In this document: positions 13,257-23,611 of the stretch, piece by piece | Position numbering within the stretch: the first letter of the stretch is position 1 | How the letters are laid out: every line of letters begins with the position of its first letter | Source of the DNA: Hordeum vulgare subsp. vulgare | Taxonomy: Eukaryota > Streptophyta > Magnoliopsida > Poales > Poaceae | Assembly (NCBI RefSeq): GCF_904849725.1 | Contig: NC_058519.1 | Location: 24,907,267 to 24,971,266 of the forward strand | DNA: 64,000 nt | Reading direction: 5' to 3' | Position numbers and translations under genes: made by a program | The notes under the pieces: model-generated | Told to the model about the DNA's origin: nothing | The model's input: the letters and a program-made list of their open reading frames with translations, nothing else | Database searches by the model: none

Positions 13257-13848
13257 ATACCTGGCCAAACGGGCCGGCCCGGCATGGCCCGCTATATTCG
13301 TGCATGGCACGCCATGGCCCGCCAGGGCACGTTTATTAAACGGGTCGTGCCCTGCCGGCCCGTGTGCCCGGGTTCAGGCCCAAGCACGGCCCGCGGCATA
13401 AACGTGTCGGCCCGCGGCACGCTAATCTCCCGTGCCTCCACGCTCCCCTCCCTCACGAAAAAATCCTGAAAAAACTCCTAATCTTCCGCGCCCCCTCCCT
13501 CCCGCCCGCCAGCTGGCCGCCTCGAGCCCTGCGCCCCTGTCCCGCGCCCCCACATCGCTGACACGCCCGGGGTCCCCTGCTGCGCTGACCGCTCTGCCAA
13601 TGGTCGGCCCCATCGCCCAAGAGCCAAGCGTGCCGCTCCGCCCGCCCCGCCTCGCTGAATCAATGAATCGCTGGTCGCTCGACTCGCTCCCTCCTAATCG
13701 TGCCGTGCCGGGATGGCACGCGGGCTCGGGGTGGCGGCTCGGGCACGGCCCATAGCGTGCTCGTGCCTGGCCCGGGCACGATTAGCCCGTGCCGAGCCGG
13801 GCCCGTCTCGTGCCTGGTCTGCGGACAGCCGTGCCGGCCCGTTTTGAT
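13257..13848. mobile_element. Second, related hAT-like element abutting the first
   Basis: Starts with the same ATACCTGGCCAAACGGGCC end directly after the right target duplication of the previous element. It ends near GTGCCGGCCCGTTTT. It shares the GGCCCGTGCC-type repeats and the same internal layout. A clear 8-bp duplication at the right end was not found, so its right boundary is approximate. Confidence 0.55.
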
Positions 13849-13927
13849 TAGAGCCTGTTTGTACTAAAAAATATGGAGCCTGTTTAGAATATGGCAAGGC
13901 CCTTGTTGGTAAAAATTGGGGATTTTC

Positions 13928-14037
13928 ATGTAAAAGAACAGAGTACCCCTCAAAACAAATGTAAAAGAACAAAGTAACCCCTAAAAAAATGTAAAAGAAC
14001 AAAGTAACCCCTCAAAAACAAATGTAAAAGAACAAAA
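13928..14037. repeat. Short tandem repeat, 30-33 bp unit
   Basis: Four units begin at 13928, 13959, 13989 and 14022. Each starts ATGTAAAAGAACA followed by AGTAACCCCTC and an A-rich spacer; the last copy is partial. Confidence 0.8.
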
Positions 14038-14099
14038 GTTCGGGTATTCACTTCAATACTGGACTTCCTCGACAAATATTCAGAACTAGACGCGCGCAA

Positions 14100-14439
14100 A
14101 AATGAGTTCAAAAAAGTACTACAAAACAATCATACCTCCAATCCAAGAAAGCAATATCTGGTAATATAAGTTTTTCATTATTTTTTTGTAATCTTGGGCA
14201 AGACTGTTCCCAAGAGGACTTCCTCTTGTTGCAAAGATTAATAATTTATTCCTAATAGCGGGTGGTGATTCTTTGTGTTCATCACTCCACCTGGCAATTA
14301 ATTTCCCTAGTCTTCGCTTCGAGTATAGGCACTTTGTATGACGCGGGAGGAAACATGGAAATAATCTACTTGAACACCATGGCCGTTTAGACTTCGTATT
14401 GTGCATTATCCATGATGTGTGTCCTGATTACAAGCCCAT
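14100..14439. other. Non-coding spacer before the 57-bp-type array
   Basis: No gene or terminal repeat is recognised here. Confidence 0.35.
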
Positions 14440-15605
14440 TCTCAACTCGTAAACATGGGGTCCAATATTCTTTTGTCCCAGTTGTCAGTTCACCTTTGAG
14501 TCTCAATTAGGTCCGACCTTTTTTCCGCGATTGCAATTCCACTCTCGACTCGCAACCGGTCCCCGACATTTTTTTGTCCTAATTGCAATTCCACTCTCGA
14601 CTCATAAATGGGGTCGGACCTTTTTCTTCTGTCCAAGTTGCAAGTCCACCCTCGACTCGCAACTAGGATCTAATATTTTTTGTTCGAGTTGCGAGCCTAC
14701 TCTAGACTCGTAACTAAGGCCCAATCTTTTTTTCCGAGTTGCATGGCCATCCTCGACTCGCAACTGGGCCCCGAGTTTTTTGGTCCCAATTGCAGGTCCA
14801 TCATCGATTCGCAACTCAGGCTCGACTTTTTTTTTGTCCTAGTTGCAAGTCCACGGACGACTCGCAACTCGGGCTTGACCTTTTCTTGTCCCAGTTGTAA
14901 GTCCATCCACGACTCGCAACTTGGGTCCAACTTTTTTTGTCCCAGTTGCGACTCCTGCCTTGACTCGTCACCGGGGGTCCGAATTTGAGTGTGTTAGTTG
15001 CAAGTCCACTCCTTGACAACGAACAAACCGTAGATGAGTCGGCCCAAGTAGCTAGAATACTTTTTCTTTTTTGTTATGTTTATTTTCTTCATGATTTTTT
15101 TATTTTCTTTTATTATATATTTTTTCTTCATATTTATTTCCTTTCGTTTTAATCCGAGTTGCAAGTCCATCATTTACTCGCAACTAGGATCATAGTTTGT
15201 TTCATCCCAGTTGTAAGTCAACCCTTGACTCGTAATTGGGCTCGTACTTTCGTAGTTGTTCCAGTTACAAGTTCATCCTTGACTCGCCTCGTAGTTATCT
15301 GAGTCCTAAGCCCATCACAACTCACAATCGGGCTCGTAGTTTCATAATTGTCCCTGTTGCAAGTTCACCCTCGGCTTGCAAATGGTTCGTAGTTGTCCCA
15401 ATTGCAAGTCCATCTTCGACTCGCAACTAGGCTCGTAATTTGTTGTTCTTTCAGTTGCAAGTTCATCCTCAACTCACAAATGTCATCCTAGTTTTGTGTA
15501 GTTTTTTTAGTTGCAAGTCCACCTTCAACTCACAATTAGGCGTATAGTTTATTTTCATCTAAGTTGCAAGTTTACCCTCTACTCGTAGATAGGCTCGTAC
15601 ACAGG
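14440..15605. repeat. Degenerate tandem array with roughly 57-60 bp period
   Basis: The motif pair AGTTGCAAGTCCA ... GACTCGCAACT, followed by a T-rich spacer, recurs about 18-20 times. Copies diverge by substitutions and small indels, and an AT-rich block at about 15055-15150 interrupts them. Each unit carries short inverted segments (GAGTTGC / GCAACTC). It looks like an old satellite-like array rather than coding DNA. Confidence 0.8.
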
Positions 15606-15779
15606 ACCGAAAGCATGCCCTCACATCAGTACATGCACATCAGTACATGCGTTAGCTGATCCCTCGATGAGTTTTGCATTTGCATGCGTATCAAAGGACG
15701 TACTAGCACATGCATATATCCAATGACAGGGTATAAAAGGCATGCACGACAATCGACGCATAAAAACACGCACTAAAAG

Positions 15780-16400
15780 ATTAAAAAGGTTCACCGAACA
15801 CTAAAAAAAGTTTAGTTTGTTCAAGAAAATGTTCATTGTATATTAAAATAGTTAATCCTACACTAAGAAAGTTCATTTTGTATATAAGAAATGTTTGAAA
15901 TGTTCAAAACATGCTCCCGTTTTCAAAGAGTGTTCGAAATTTGAAAGAGTGTTCATGTATTCGTAAAACAATTCATCCATTTGAGAAAATGCTTGGGAAT
16001 TTCAAAAAGTGTGCCCAATTATACAAATTTTGTTCGTGTCTTCAAAAATGTTCAGAATTTTCTAATTGTTTGCATTAAAAAGATAGGATTTAAAAAATTG
16101 TTCACATTTTCCCAAAAACTTATTGCGCTTTCAAAAAATAAAAAAAAATACAGAATTGGATATTTTTTTTCACACTTTTTCAAGAATACATTTGGAGTTC
16201 CAAAAACTCTTTGCGTTTAAAAAATATTCGACATTCACATTTTTTAATAAATGTTCAAAAATATTTCAGATCTGACATGACATTCAGTTCTTAAGTACTC
16301 GCGATCTTTAGCAACAAACATTCATTAGTTCCACTGGCTATAAGTACTTGTTTAGGTGCTGGAGGTTGGGAGTTTGATTCTTATTTCTCAAAAACTATGA
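15780..16400. repeat. AT-rich degenerate short-period repeat
   Basis: Variants of AAAAATGTTCG(T)GA recur every 20-30 bases. There is no codon-like structure. A similar texture occurs inside the adjacent Helitron-like element and at 45590-46980. Confidence 0.6.
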
Positions 16401-16407
16401 TGGCCAA

Positions 16408-18151
16408 TCTCTTCCTAATAATAATAAAGCAAATTCGGTTTCTGGTTATCCGTCTTGAAAATTACCCCTAAAGTTTGCATAAATTACCCATCATGCCACC
16501 GGTAAGTAATAAAAAACGTTTCACAAAGCGAAAAATCTTAGAATGGGCCGGCCCATGTAAAAACCTCCTATATTCCGCTCTGCACGCCGGGAGAATATCC
16601 AGCACACCGTATGGGCCGGCCCATGCACAGGCGCCTGCTTTTAGTTCCGTTTATTTATTTATTTTCAGTTCCGTTTTTTTTAAATAATTTAGAACTTTAA
16701 ATAATCTTTAACATTTTAATAAACTGAAAATTATAAATCAACATATTTAAAAAATTAAAATGTTTGTGACTTCAAAAACTGCTCGGAGTTTTGTAAAAAA
16801 TGCTCGCATATACAATAAAATGTTTGCAATTTTATAAAAATGTTTGTACAATAAGAATAGTCCATGATCTCAAATACAATTCCATGTATTAAAAACAACC
16901 TCCTATATTACGCTCTGCATGCTGGAAGAATATCCAGCACATCGTATGGGCCGGCGCATGCACAGGCGCCTGCTTTTAGTTCCGTTTATTTATTTATTTT
17001 CAGTTCTGTTTTATTTTTTATTTTAAATAATTTAGAACTTTAAATAATCTTTAAAATTTTAATAAACTGAAAATTATAAATCAACATATTTAAGAAATTA
17101 AAATGTTTGTGACTTCAAAAACTGCTCGGAGTTTTGTAAAAAATGCTCGCATATACAATAAAATGTTTGCAATTTTATAAAAATATTTGTACAATAAGAA
17201 TAGTCCATGATCTCAAATACAATTCCATGTATTAAAAATTATTAAATGCATTTAACAAAATGCTTTCTAATTCAAAATATGTCCTAAAATTTGAAAAATA
17301 GCTAATGCCTGTTTTGATAGTTTCTTTTTTTTATTTAAAATTTTCCGTTCCATTTTTGTTTATTTATAATTTAAATAATTTAGAGTTACAAAAACTTTTG
17401 CATATTAAAAAATAGGAAAATTTGGATTAAAATGCTGACGAATTTTTATTTCGAATTAAAAATAGGATTAAAAAAAAGCGCCGGATTTTTATATTTTTTT
17501 GCAAATTCCAAAACAATGTTCATGAATTTAGGAAATATATTACTGATTTATAAAAATGTTTGTTTATTCAGAAAAACTTCATGCATTTCAAAAAATGTTT
17601 GTGAATTTAAAATAAAATCCTCCAACATCGAAAATTATGTTCATCTTTTCTTGAATTGGTGGCCAATTCAAAAGAAAATATTTAAACCCGTTCGAAATAT
17701 AAAAATATTCACGATTTTTAGTAAATGTTTGTGAATTGTAAAAAATGTTCTCGATTTTAAAATCGTTCCCATATTTGTAAAATTGTTCACGAAAGATCTA
17801 ATGTATATAGTTAAACATTAATGCTTTTAAGTCTTTGTGACAATATACCTATGTGAATTTTTAAAAATAACTGTTGGATGGATTGGATTATTATTGTATG
17901 TTTTCTAAAAAAATTCTTGAAATTCAGAATAAATCTTTGAGTTACCAAGATTTTTGACAACCATGATATATATTTTTTGAAAATGTAAAGATTGCTTCAA
18001 CTTGTGAATAAATTTAAAAGAAAAAACATTTTCTTGCGTTTGTGCACAAAACTTTTAAATCAAACGATGATATATGAACATAATGTGGTCACCATCATTG
18101 GAGATTATGTTTTTTTTTCTTCCGTGGCAACGCACGAGCCATTTTGCTAGT
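16408..18151 (+). mobile_element. Candidate non-autonomous Helitron, 1.7 kb
   Basis: The 5' end TCTCTTCCTAATAATAATAA, preceded by A, matches grass Helitron 5' ends (TC start). The 3' end is TTTTGCTAGT (CTRRT rule), preceded 10-12 bases upstream by a short hairpin in CCGTGGCAACGCACGAG. No RepHel gene is present. One caveat: the base after CTAGT is A, whereas a strict AT insertion site predicts T. The body is AT-rich and contains a tandem duplication. Confidence 0.65.
16558..17238. repeat. Tandem duplication of about 335-340 bp inside the Helitron-like element
   Basis: Two near-identical copies lie side by side (about 16558-16896 and 16897-17238). Each begins at CCTCCTATATT and runs to CCATGTATTAAAAA. 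Both contain a GGGCCGGCC/GGGCCGGCG block followed by CATGCACAGGCGCCTGC. The few differences suggest a fairly recent duplication. Confidence 0.85.
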
Positions 18152-18901
18152 AAAGATAAAACAACAGCGGTTGGGCTGGACAATAGAAAAAACAAGGATG
18201 ACTGGACAAATAAAAAATATAATCATTTTTGGAAAACTGGACTGAACAATTTTAAAAAAGCAACAAATAGCGGTTGGGCTGGACAATAAAAAAGCGAGAC
18301 TGGCTGGACAAGTTATAACATATATGAATGATGTCATGTTAGATGTGAGGTAGTATTATCTCACATCTAGATGTGACATAATCGGACCCATATAATAATG
18401 TGAGGTGAAAGCCTTTTTCGGTGAGTCATAATGTAGGAGTCAAGGGTTCACGATGTAAACTCACATTTAAGACTTCTTTTACAGGGGAGTAACACTGACG
18501 TTCTTCAACAAAGAACAACATAATTACGAGTATCTCAAACACTTACATGCAGGAACACGGATAAATTCACTGAGATAAAAGAAGTTGAAAAGGAGTTTGC
18601 AAGGGTAAGCAAGCAGCAAGAGCAAAATATGACATCATCTCATAGCACACAGCATACGACGAAAACTCGGATTTCACTTTCCATCTGCACAGTTAACTTT
18701 TATTTCCAACAACAAAAACAATCAACAACTCGCTGAAAATATACCCCCCCCCCCCTAAAAGATATTTAAGAACGATATTAACCACCAAAAGTACATTTAT
18801 CTTGGCATGAAGAGCTAAGACAGAACACATTGGAAGATTAGCCATGCATGCAAGGCAAATCCAACCACCGATCAAGCTAAACCATTGGAAGATTTTGTGT
18901 A
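18152..18901. other. Spacer downstream of the DUF3615 gene
   Basis: No gene seen. AGCGGTTGGGCTGGACAATA occurs twice (about 18166 and 18271). A C11 run lies near 18744. The right-hand part is probably the 3' UTR of the leftward gene at 18902-20218. Confidence 0.4.
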
Positions 18902-20218
18902 TTAATCACTCTCCGAGCTTCCGTCTGAACCAGCAAAATCAATGCAAGTACTACTACCACCACCATATGCTTGGCTGCTGGGGTGAACAACGGTCGGCTT
19001 GAAGCCTTCGCAGCCGTAGCAATGCCCTAGAAAACGGACACACACACAAAAAAAGAGTCAGACAAGTATTAATAACATGAATAAATAAATTAGAATATTG
19101 CAGCTAACGCAAACCTTACGATTACTCCCTCCGTTCCTAAATATAAGTCTTTTAAACGATTTCACTAAGGGACTACATACAAAGCAAAATGAGTGAATCT
19201 ACACTCTAAAGCATGTCTATATACATCCGTATGTAGTTTTTTAGTGATATCTCTAAAAAGACTTATATCATGGAACGGAGGGAGTACATGCTACTCTGGA
19301 GATACAGATAGCATGCATACAACTAACTGGAAGCCTAACAAAGCAGGATTGAGCATCTCACAAAAAAAAATGCCACTTTTGCTTAACTGCTTCTTCGTGT
19401 ATATTTAGATGCATCCATTAAGCAGCAGGGCATATGATCTAGAGGAATAAAGGTTCATATTTTTTGCAGGATGTTCAATTGGCAAAGGTGACACTATCTA
19501 TGCAGCAGGAAGGGCATGCAAAATCACAAGGGTTGTTAATTAGTTTCTATGAGCATACGGCATGGACATCTTATGTCCAGGATTTGGTCTGCAAAAAGCA
19601 CTCTTTAGGAATTGCACATACGTAAGGCAGGACAAAGAAACAGAAGGAAATGCACGTATATGCAAAAATTAGAAAACAGCAATCTCTCTGGCAAGTACGT
19701 ACCATTATCATGTTCTCCAACGATACAGCACAGGACCACATCAGTCTCGCCATGGAAAGCGGAGTTGACCTCAGAGAAGAAGAGCTTGGTGCTGTCGGCA
19801 TCGGCAGAATGATGATGATGATCCTCTGCTGGCTTAGCTGTGAAGTTGTAATGGATGCAGCCCCCTCCAAACTCCCAAAACTCACGGATCACTGGTACCT
19901 CCACCAGCTCAAACTGAAAAACAATATGGAAAAGTACAGTTAGAATAGAGCACTGGGTTAACACATACACACACACTTATAGAGAGAGAGAGAGACCTTG
20001 GTGTTGTTTGCTCTGTTGTACTTACGCAGGGCTACCTCTGCATGGTGCCGCCCAGTCTTTTGCCTAAACGCGACTCTCTTCTCACGGAGTGCATTCCTTA
20101 CCTGCGGAGGTTTCCTCTGCCTTGGTACATACTCCTCTTCCTCACCGAAATCGGCGCCGTACTCACCATAATCGGGTTGAGGGAAAGTGAATCGAAACCT
20201 AAATCCATGTTCCGCCAT
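18902..20218 (-). CDS. DUF3615-domain protein, 3 exons
   Basis: Coding exons in order: 20218-19997, 19913-19703 and 19026-18902, all with GT/AG junctions. They join into 185 codons plus TAA without a stop. The N-terminal exon is basic and ends in ALRKYNRANNTK. Exon 2 holds FELVEVPVIREFWEFGGGC and HYNFTAKP, then KLFFSEV and VVLCCIVGE. Exon 3 gives GHCYGCEGFKPTVVHPS. This order is the signature of DUF3615, a plant domain greatly expanded in wheat; its biochemical role is not known. The conserved Cys/His residues could bind metal (inference). Further non-coding or coding exons may exist upstream near 20817-20909, where splice-like signals flank a proline-rich frame; I did not include them. A Stowaway MITE occupies intron 2. 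The gene looks intact. Confidence 0.85.
19125..19284. mobile_element. Stowaway-type MITE in intron 2 of the DUF3615 gene
   Basis: A 160-bp element with CTCCCTCCGTTCCTAAATAT at the left, its imperfect inverse at the right, and TA at 19123-19124 and 19285-19286. It has the same layout as the MITEs at 37347 and 55995. Confidence 0.9.
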
Positions 20219-20230
20219 GTTGACACCTTC

Positions 20231-20326
20231 TGGGGTGCCCCTCTCCTTGGAAGCACAGCCAGCTCGGCTCCTGATGCATGGGGTACTCCTGACCTTGGAA
20301 GCCCACCCAGCTCGACTCCTAATGCA
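20231..20326. repeat. 48-bp tandem duplication just upstream of the DUF3615 start
   Basis: Two 48-bp units (20231-20278, 20279-20326) share TGGGGT..CTC..CCTTGGAAGC.CA..CAGCTCG.CTCCT.ATGCA, with about eight differences. They lie 13 bases upstream of the ATG, in the likely 5' UTR or promoter. Confidence 0.8.
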
Positions 20327-21264
20327 TCCGACAAAATTATGATCATGTCATAGAAATGATTAAAGACCATATAGCACGCTATAGCACTCAAAAATAAAGA
20401 TGCAGTGTCCTGAAGTGTGGCGTGTCTCTCTGAGGGATGCGTGCAGAGTTTGTTACAAACCGGTTACAAGAGATGAAAAACTTGAATAGTTTATCTCAGA
20501 TTCGGATTTGACATTGCGAATTGAACAAGTGCCAGGCGTGGATGACAGCTGCTACAGTCAATCAGAGCTTATAGCGGCTCACATATTATTATTATTATTA
20601 TTATTCCGGAACGGATAGGTTGGGTACAATTCTTAGCCCATGGTCGATGCAGCTAGCAGCGCAAGAAGAAAAATCCGCTTAATAATACTGGCAGCCTGAG
20701 GGGTTTTAAGCTATAGATCTCGCAATCACGCCCAAAATCAAAATGTTATTCAACAGAGATCAATCAATCAAAAAAAAAAAGAGAGAGAGAGGAGAGGCTA
20801 GTCTTTTCTTGTTTACCTTGCGTACCTCCCCCTGGAAGCAGCGGATGATACAGCAGCAGGTTGAGCAGGATGGTGGTGCTTTGGCCCCTCTGGCAGATTC
20901 TCCTTGTGCCTGCACCACAACATGCCAGTAATAATTCAGAATTACTCACTACGCACAGTGAAGGGAAGCAGCATAATCTATCTGCCTATCTATGAACCCA
21001 GTGATTAATTCTACTTTGGCAAAATTTTCCACCCAGAGCCGTACGAGATCGATTGTTGGAATTCGAAACGAATGTAAGAGAATGAATGAAGCAGGGTAAT
21101 ATATATGATGGCTAAACCGAAGAGGAGGGCGCGCGTGACGTACTGGGACGGCTCCGAGAGCCTGGGCAGCGGGAGGTGGAGAAGGTGGGCGAACGAAGCT
21201 ACGGTTTGTTTAATTGGGGAATTTGTGAGGAACGAATTTCCAATTTTCTCGCCTAGGGGTCCAA
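20327..21264. other. Upstream region of the DUF3615 gene
   Basis: It contains an ATT microsatellite (about 20586-20605) and a possible upstream exon (about 20817-20909, minus). A short purine tract lies at 20770-20795. No further gene is recognised. Confidence 0.4.
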
Positions 21265-21933
21265 CTAGTACAAGTCCCAATCCCAATCAAACCCGTAATT
21301 TTTTTGTATTTTACAGTTTAGATAAAAAAAGTCCAGAACAGAAACCGTAAAACTGAGGCACGGAAAAGCCACACCCGAAACCCTTATATTTGAATGTTGG
21401 AAGGCCGAACCGAGGGGGCCCGTGTACCAGTCAAATCTCGCCGGAGCAAGCACGCCGCCGTGGAGTTTGCCGGAATTCGTCCTAAACTCGTCGGAATTCA
21501 TCACCGCACGCCGGAAAGGCCGATGGACGGTGCGCCGCCGGTTTGAATTGGACGAGTTCGACCTCGTCGTGGCCTCGCATGACCTCAATCTAGCTGCCGG
21601 AATCCTCCCGGCAAGGTTGGCAAAGGGGCATGACTCGGCCGGCGCGGCTGGTAACAGAGCAGGACAGTGCCGGCGAGTGACGAGGCATGGCCGGCGGGCG
21701 ACAAGACGTGGTCGGCGAGGCTGGGTGCGGCCGGCGTGGTGATGGGGCGCGGCCGACACGGCCGGCTGGAGGAAGAGGCGGCGGTCGCTTGGACCGGAGG
21801 AGGGAGCTCTTTATCCCATTTTTTTTAGTTTCTGTTCGGCTGTAGTAGCTAAAATGGATCCTTAAAATGCCTTCTTTCAATCCGTATTCCAATTTTACAG
21901 TTTACGTTTTTACGGGGTTTGCTAGAGTTGCTC
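21265..21933. mobile_element. Harbinger-like element, left end missing
   Basis: CAAACCCGTAATTTTTTTG, GTCCA..ACAG, GCCGAACCGAGGG and the GC-rich core match the element at 53900-54622 in the same order. The right end GCTAGAGTTGCTC is followed by TAA (21934-21936). The expected left end GAGCATCTCTAACAG is not found, so this copy is truncated or diverged there. Confidence 0.7.
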
Positions 21934-22050
21934 TAAGTCTTCTAGGATAATACACCTTCTATAGCTAAATAATTATAGTTGGAAAGAGCTACAGAAGGAG
22001 TATTTTGTAAAACTACTACAAGTCCAAATAGTAGCATAAATATTATCTAT

Positions 22051-22180
22051 TCCCTCCTTTCTTAAATATATAAAGATTTCAATACATATTATATATACGG
22101 ATGTATAAAGACATATTTTGAATTATAGATTCATTCATTTAACTACAAATCTTTGAATAAAAATTTATAAACAGAGGGTG
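22051..22180. mobile_element. Degenerate Stowaway MITE
   Basis: TCCCTCCTTTCTTAAATATA, ATACGGATGTATAAAGACATA and a weak AGAGGG end follow the Stowaway layout but with many changes, so the boundaries are approximate. Confidence 0.55.
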
Positions 22181-22255
22181 TATTCTCTACTCTCTCTGTA
22201 AAGAAATATAGAAGGGAGTACATGTTTAGTTAAGAACCATCATGATCCCTATGTA

Positions 22256-22314
22256 TTCCCTCCGTATCTAAACAATCGTACAGTTATTCAGGTACAGAAA
22301 GCTGACGGAGGGAG
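22256..22314. mobile_element. 59-bp internally deleted Stowaway MITE
   Basis: TTCCCTCCGTATCT ... GCTGACGGAGGGAG, flanked by TA at 22254-22255 and 22315-22316. Only the ends remain. Confidence 0.7.
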
Positions 22315-22316
22315 TA

Positions 22317-22739
22317 CATTTTTTGAACATAATGAGGCGCCGGTCAAAAAAAAGAGAAACCGCCCTCGAATCCCAACGAAACTGCATGCCTACTCCACGG
22401 CTGATGGATTATAATGAGAGTAGGAAGAAAGAAAACTGCATGCGGTTGGAGGAGCTTGCAAAACAACTTCGACGAATCTCCCGGCTGATCCGCCATGGTA
22501 CACTGATTCCGCGATCCGGCAGTTCTTTTTTTCTTCTTTTTCTTGCGGGTGAGTTCAAGGTGTGGGATTCATCGTCCAGATCAACAGGTATATATAAAGA
22601 GCGACCTCCGATTCGGCTCCAAAACGGATGCGGTTTCGGATCGATTCGTGCGGTCCCTCTTCCACGGGGGTAAATACGGTTTGATGAATCCCGCCGTAAT
22701 GATTCAGGGACAAGTTCAACCCCCCTTTATTTTTTTTTG
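22317..22739. other. Unassigned spacer
   Basis: No recognised gene or element in these 420 bases. It ends in a T-run that forms the left target site of the MULE. Confidence 0.35.
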
Positions 22740-22870
22740 GAGTAAAATGCATCAGTCCTCAAACTGTGAAACTACATTAATACAGTCCTAATACTTGTTC
22801 CTACAGTGCTCATACGGTCCTCCAATTTGATTCATAGGTCCTGACGTACAAGCAACATACGAATTCGCTG
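22740..22870. repeat. Left terminal inverted repeat of the MULE
   Basis: Shares CTCAAACTGTGAAACT, CAGTCCTAATACTTGTTCCT and GGTCCTCCAATTTG with the inverse of 28145-28310. It is shorter because a block near the tip is missing. Confidence 0.85.
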
Positions 22871-23611
22871 TACAGAGCATATTAGGCTGGCCACGTGAGC
22901 GTTCGTAGGCCGAGTTGACTTGGTCTCTAGTGGACAGAAATCCCCAAATCGCTCTTAAATCCCTAACCCTCGCCATATGCTCCTGCAGCGCCCAAATCCC
23001 TCCATCCGCTGTCGCACTCATGTAGCTGCCACGCATGTTGCCGGCCATCGCTCGACAGCCCGTCGTCAGCCGTGGTTCCCGTCTCCATGGTGCCGTAGAG
23101 AGCCTTTCCTCCGACCGGAGACCAGCCACATTATCCTCTTGCGGACGACTTCCATAGATGAGCTCTATGCACTGTATCACAGTCACTTGCTACTCGCGAT
23201 GGCTGTGGGCGACGATAGCTCAGGCTGACGCCCAGCACGCTTCTCACGGCCATGAAGAAGAAGTGCAGTGTCCAGTGCAGTGTCCAGTACACCACATTAA
23301 AATAAACAATGCATTATTTAAAATGTGAAGCATTTGTTGAATGAATATAAAGTTTTGAAGTTGAGAAACAATAGATTTGCACAAATTAAGCACACATAAG
23401 CATTATATTTGCACTTGAACAATCTGGTCAATTAAGTTGCACAGTACAAATAACACAAAGTCTGTAATAGTTGTTTCCTAATCAAAAGACAGCTCTTCCA
23501 CTTCATGATCAACGCAATGATCATAAAAAAAAATTGCCATTACAAGTTTTGCGCCTGATCATAAGCAGAAACACAAAAAGAGATGAGGATTGTTCCAAAC
23601 TTCACGTCCCT

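Noticed and set aside
12718..13401. Long open frames (up to 227 codons) on both strands
   Set aside because: They lie in palindromic GGCCCG-rich DNA of hAT-like elements. Stops are rare from composition alone and no domain is visible.
14440..15605. Possible CRISPR array
   Set aside because: Units are degenerate with no constant repeat and spacer structure, and the genome is a plant's.
21105..21350. Plus-strand ORF starting MMAKPKRRARVTYWDGSESL
   Set aside because: No known domain, and it runs into the Harbinger-like element at 21265. It overlaps the upstream region of the leftward DUF3615 gene and is too weak to call.
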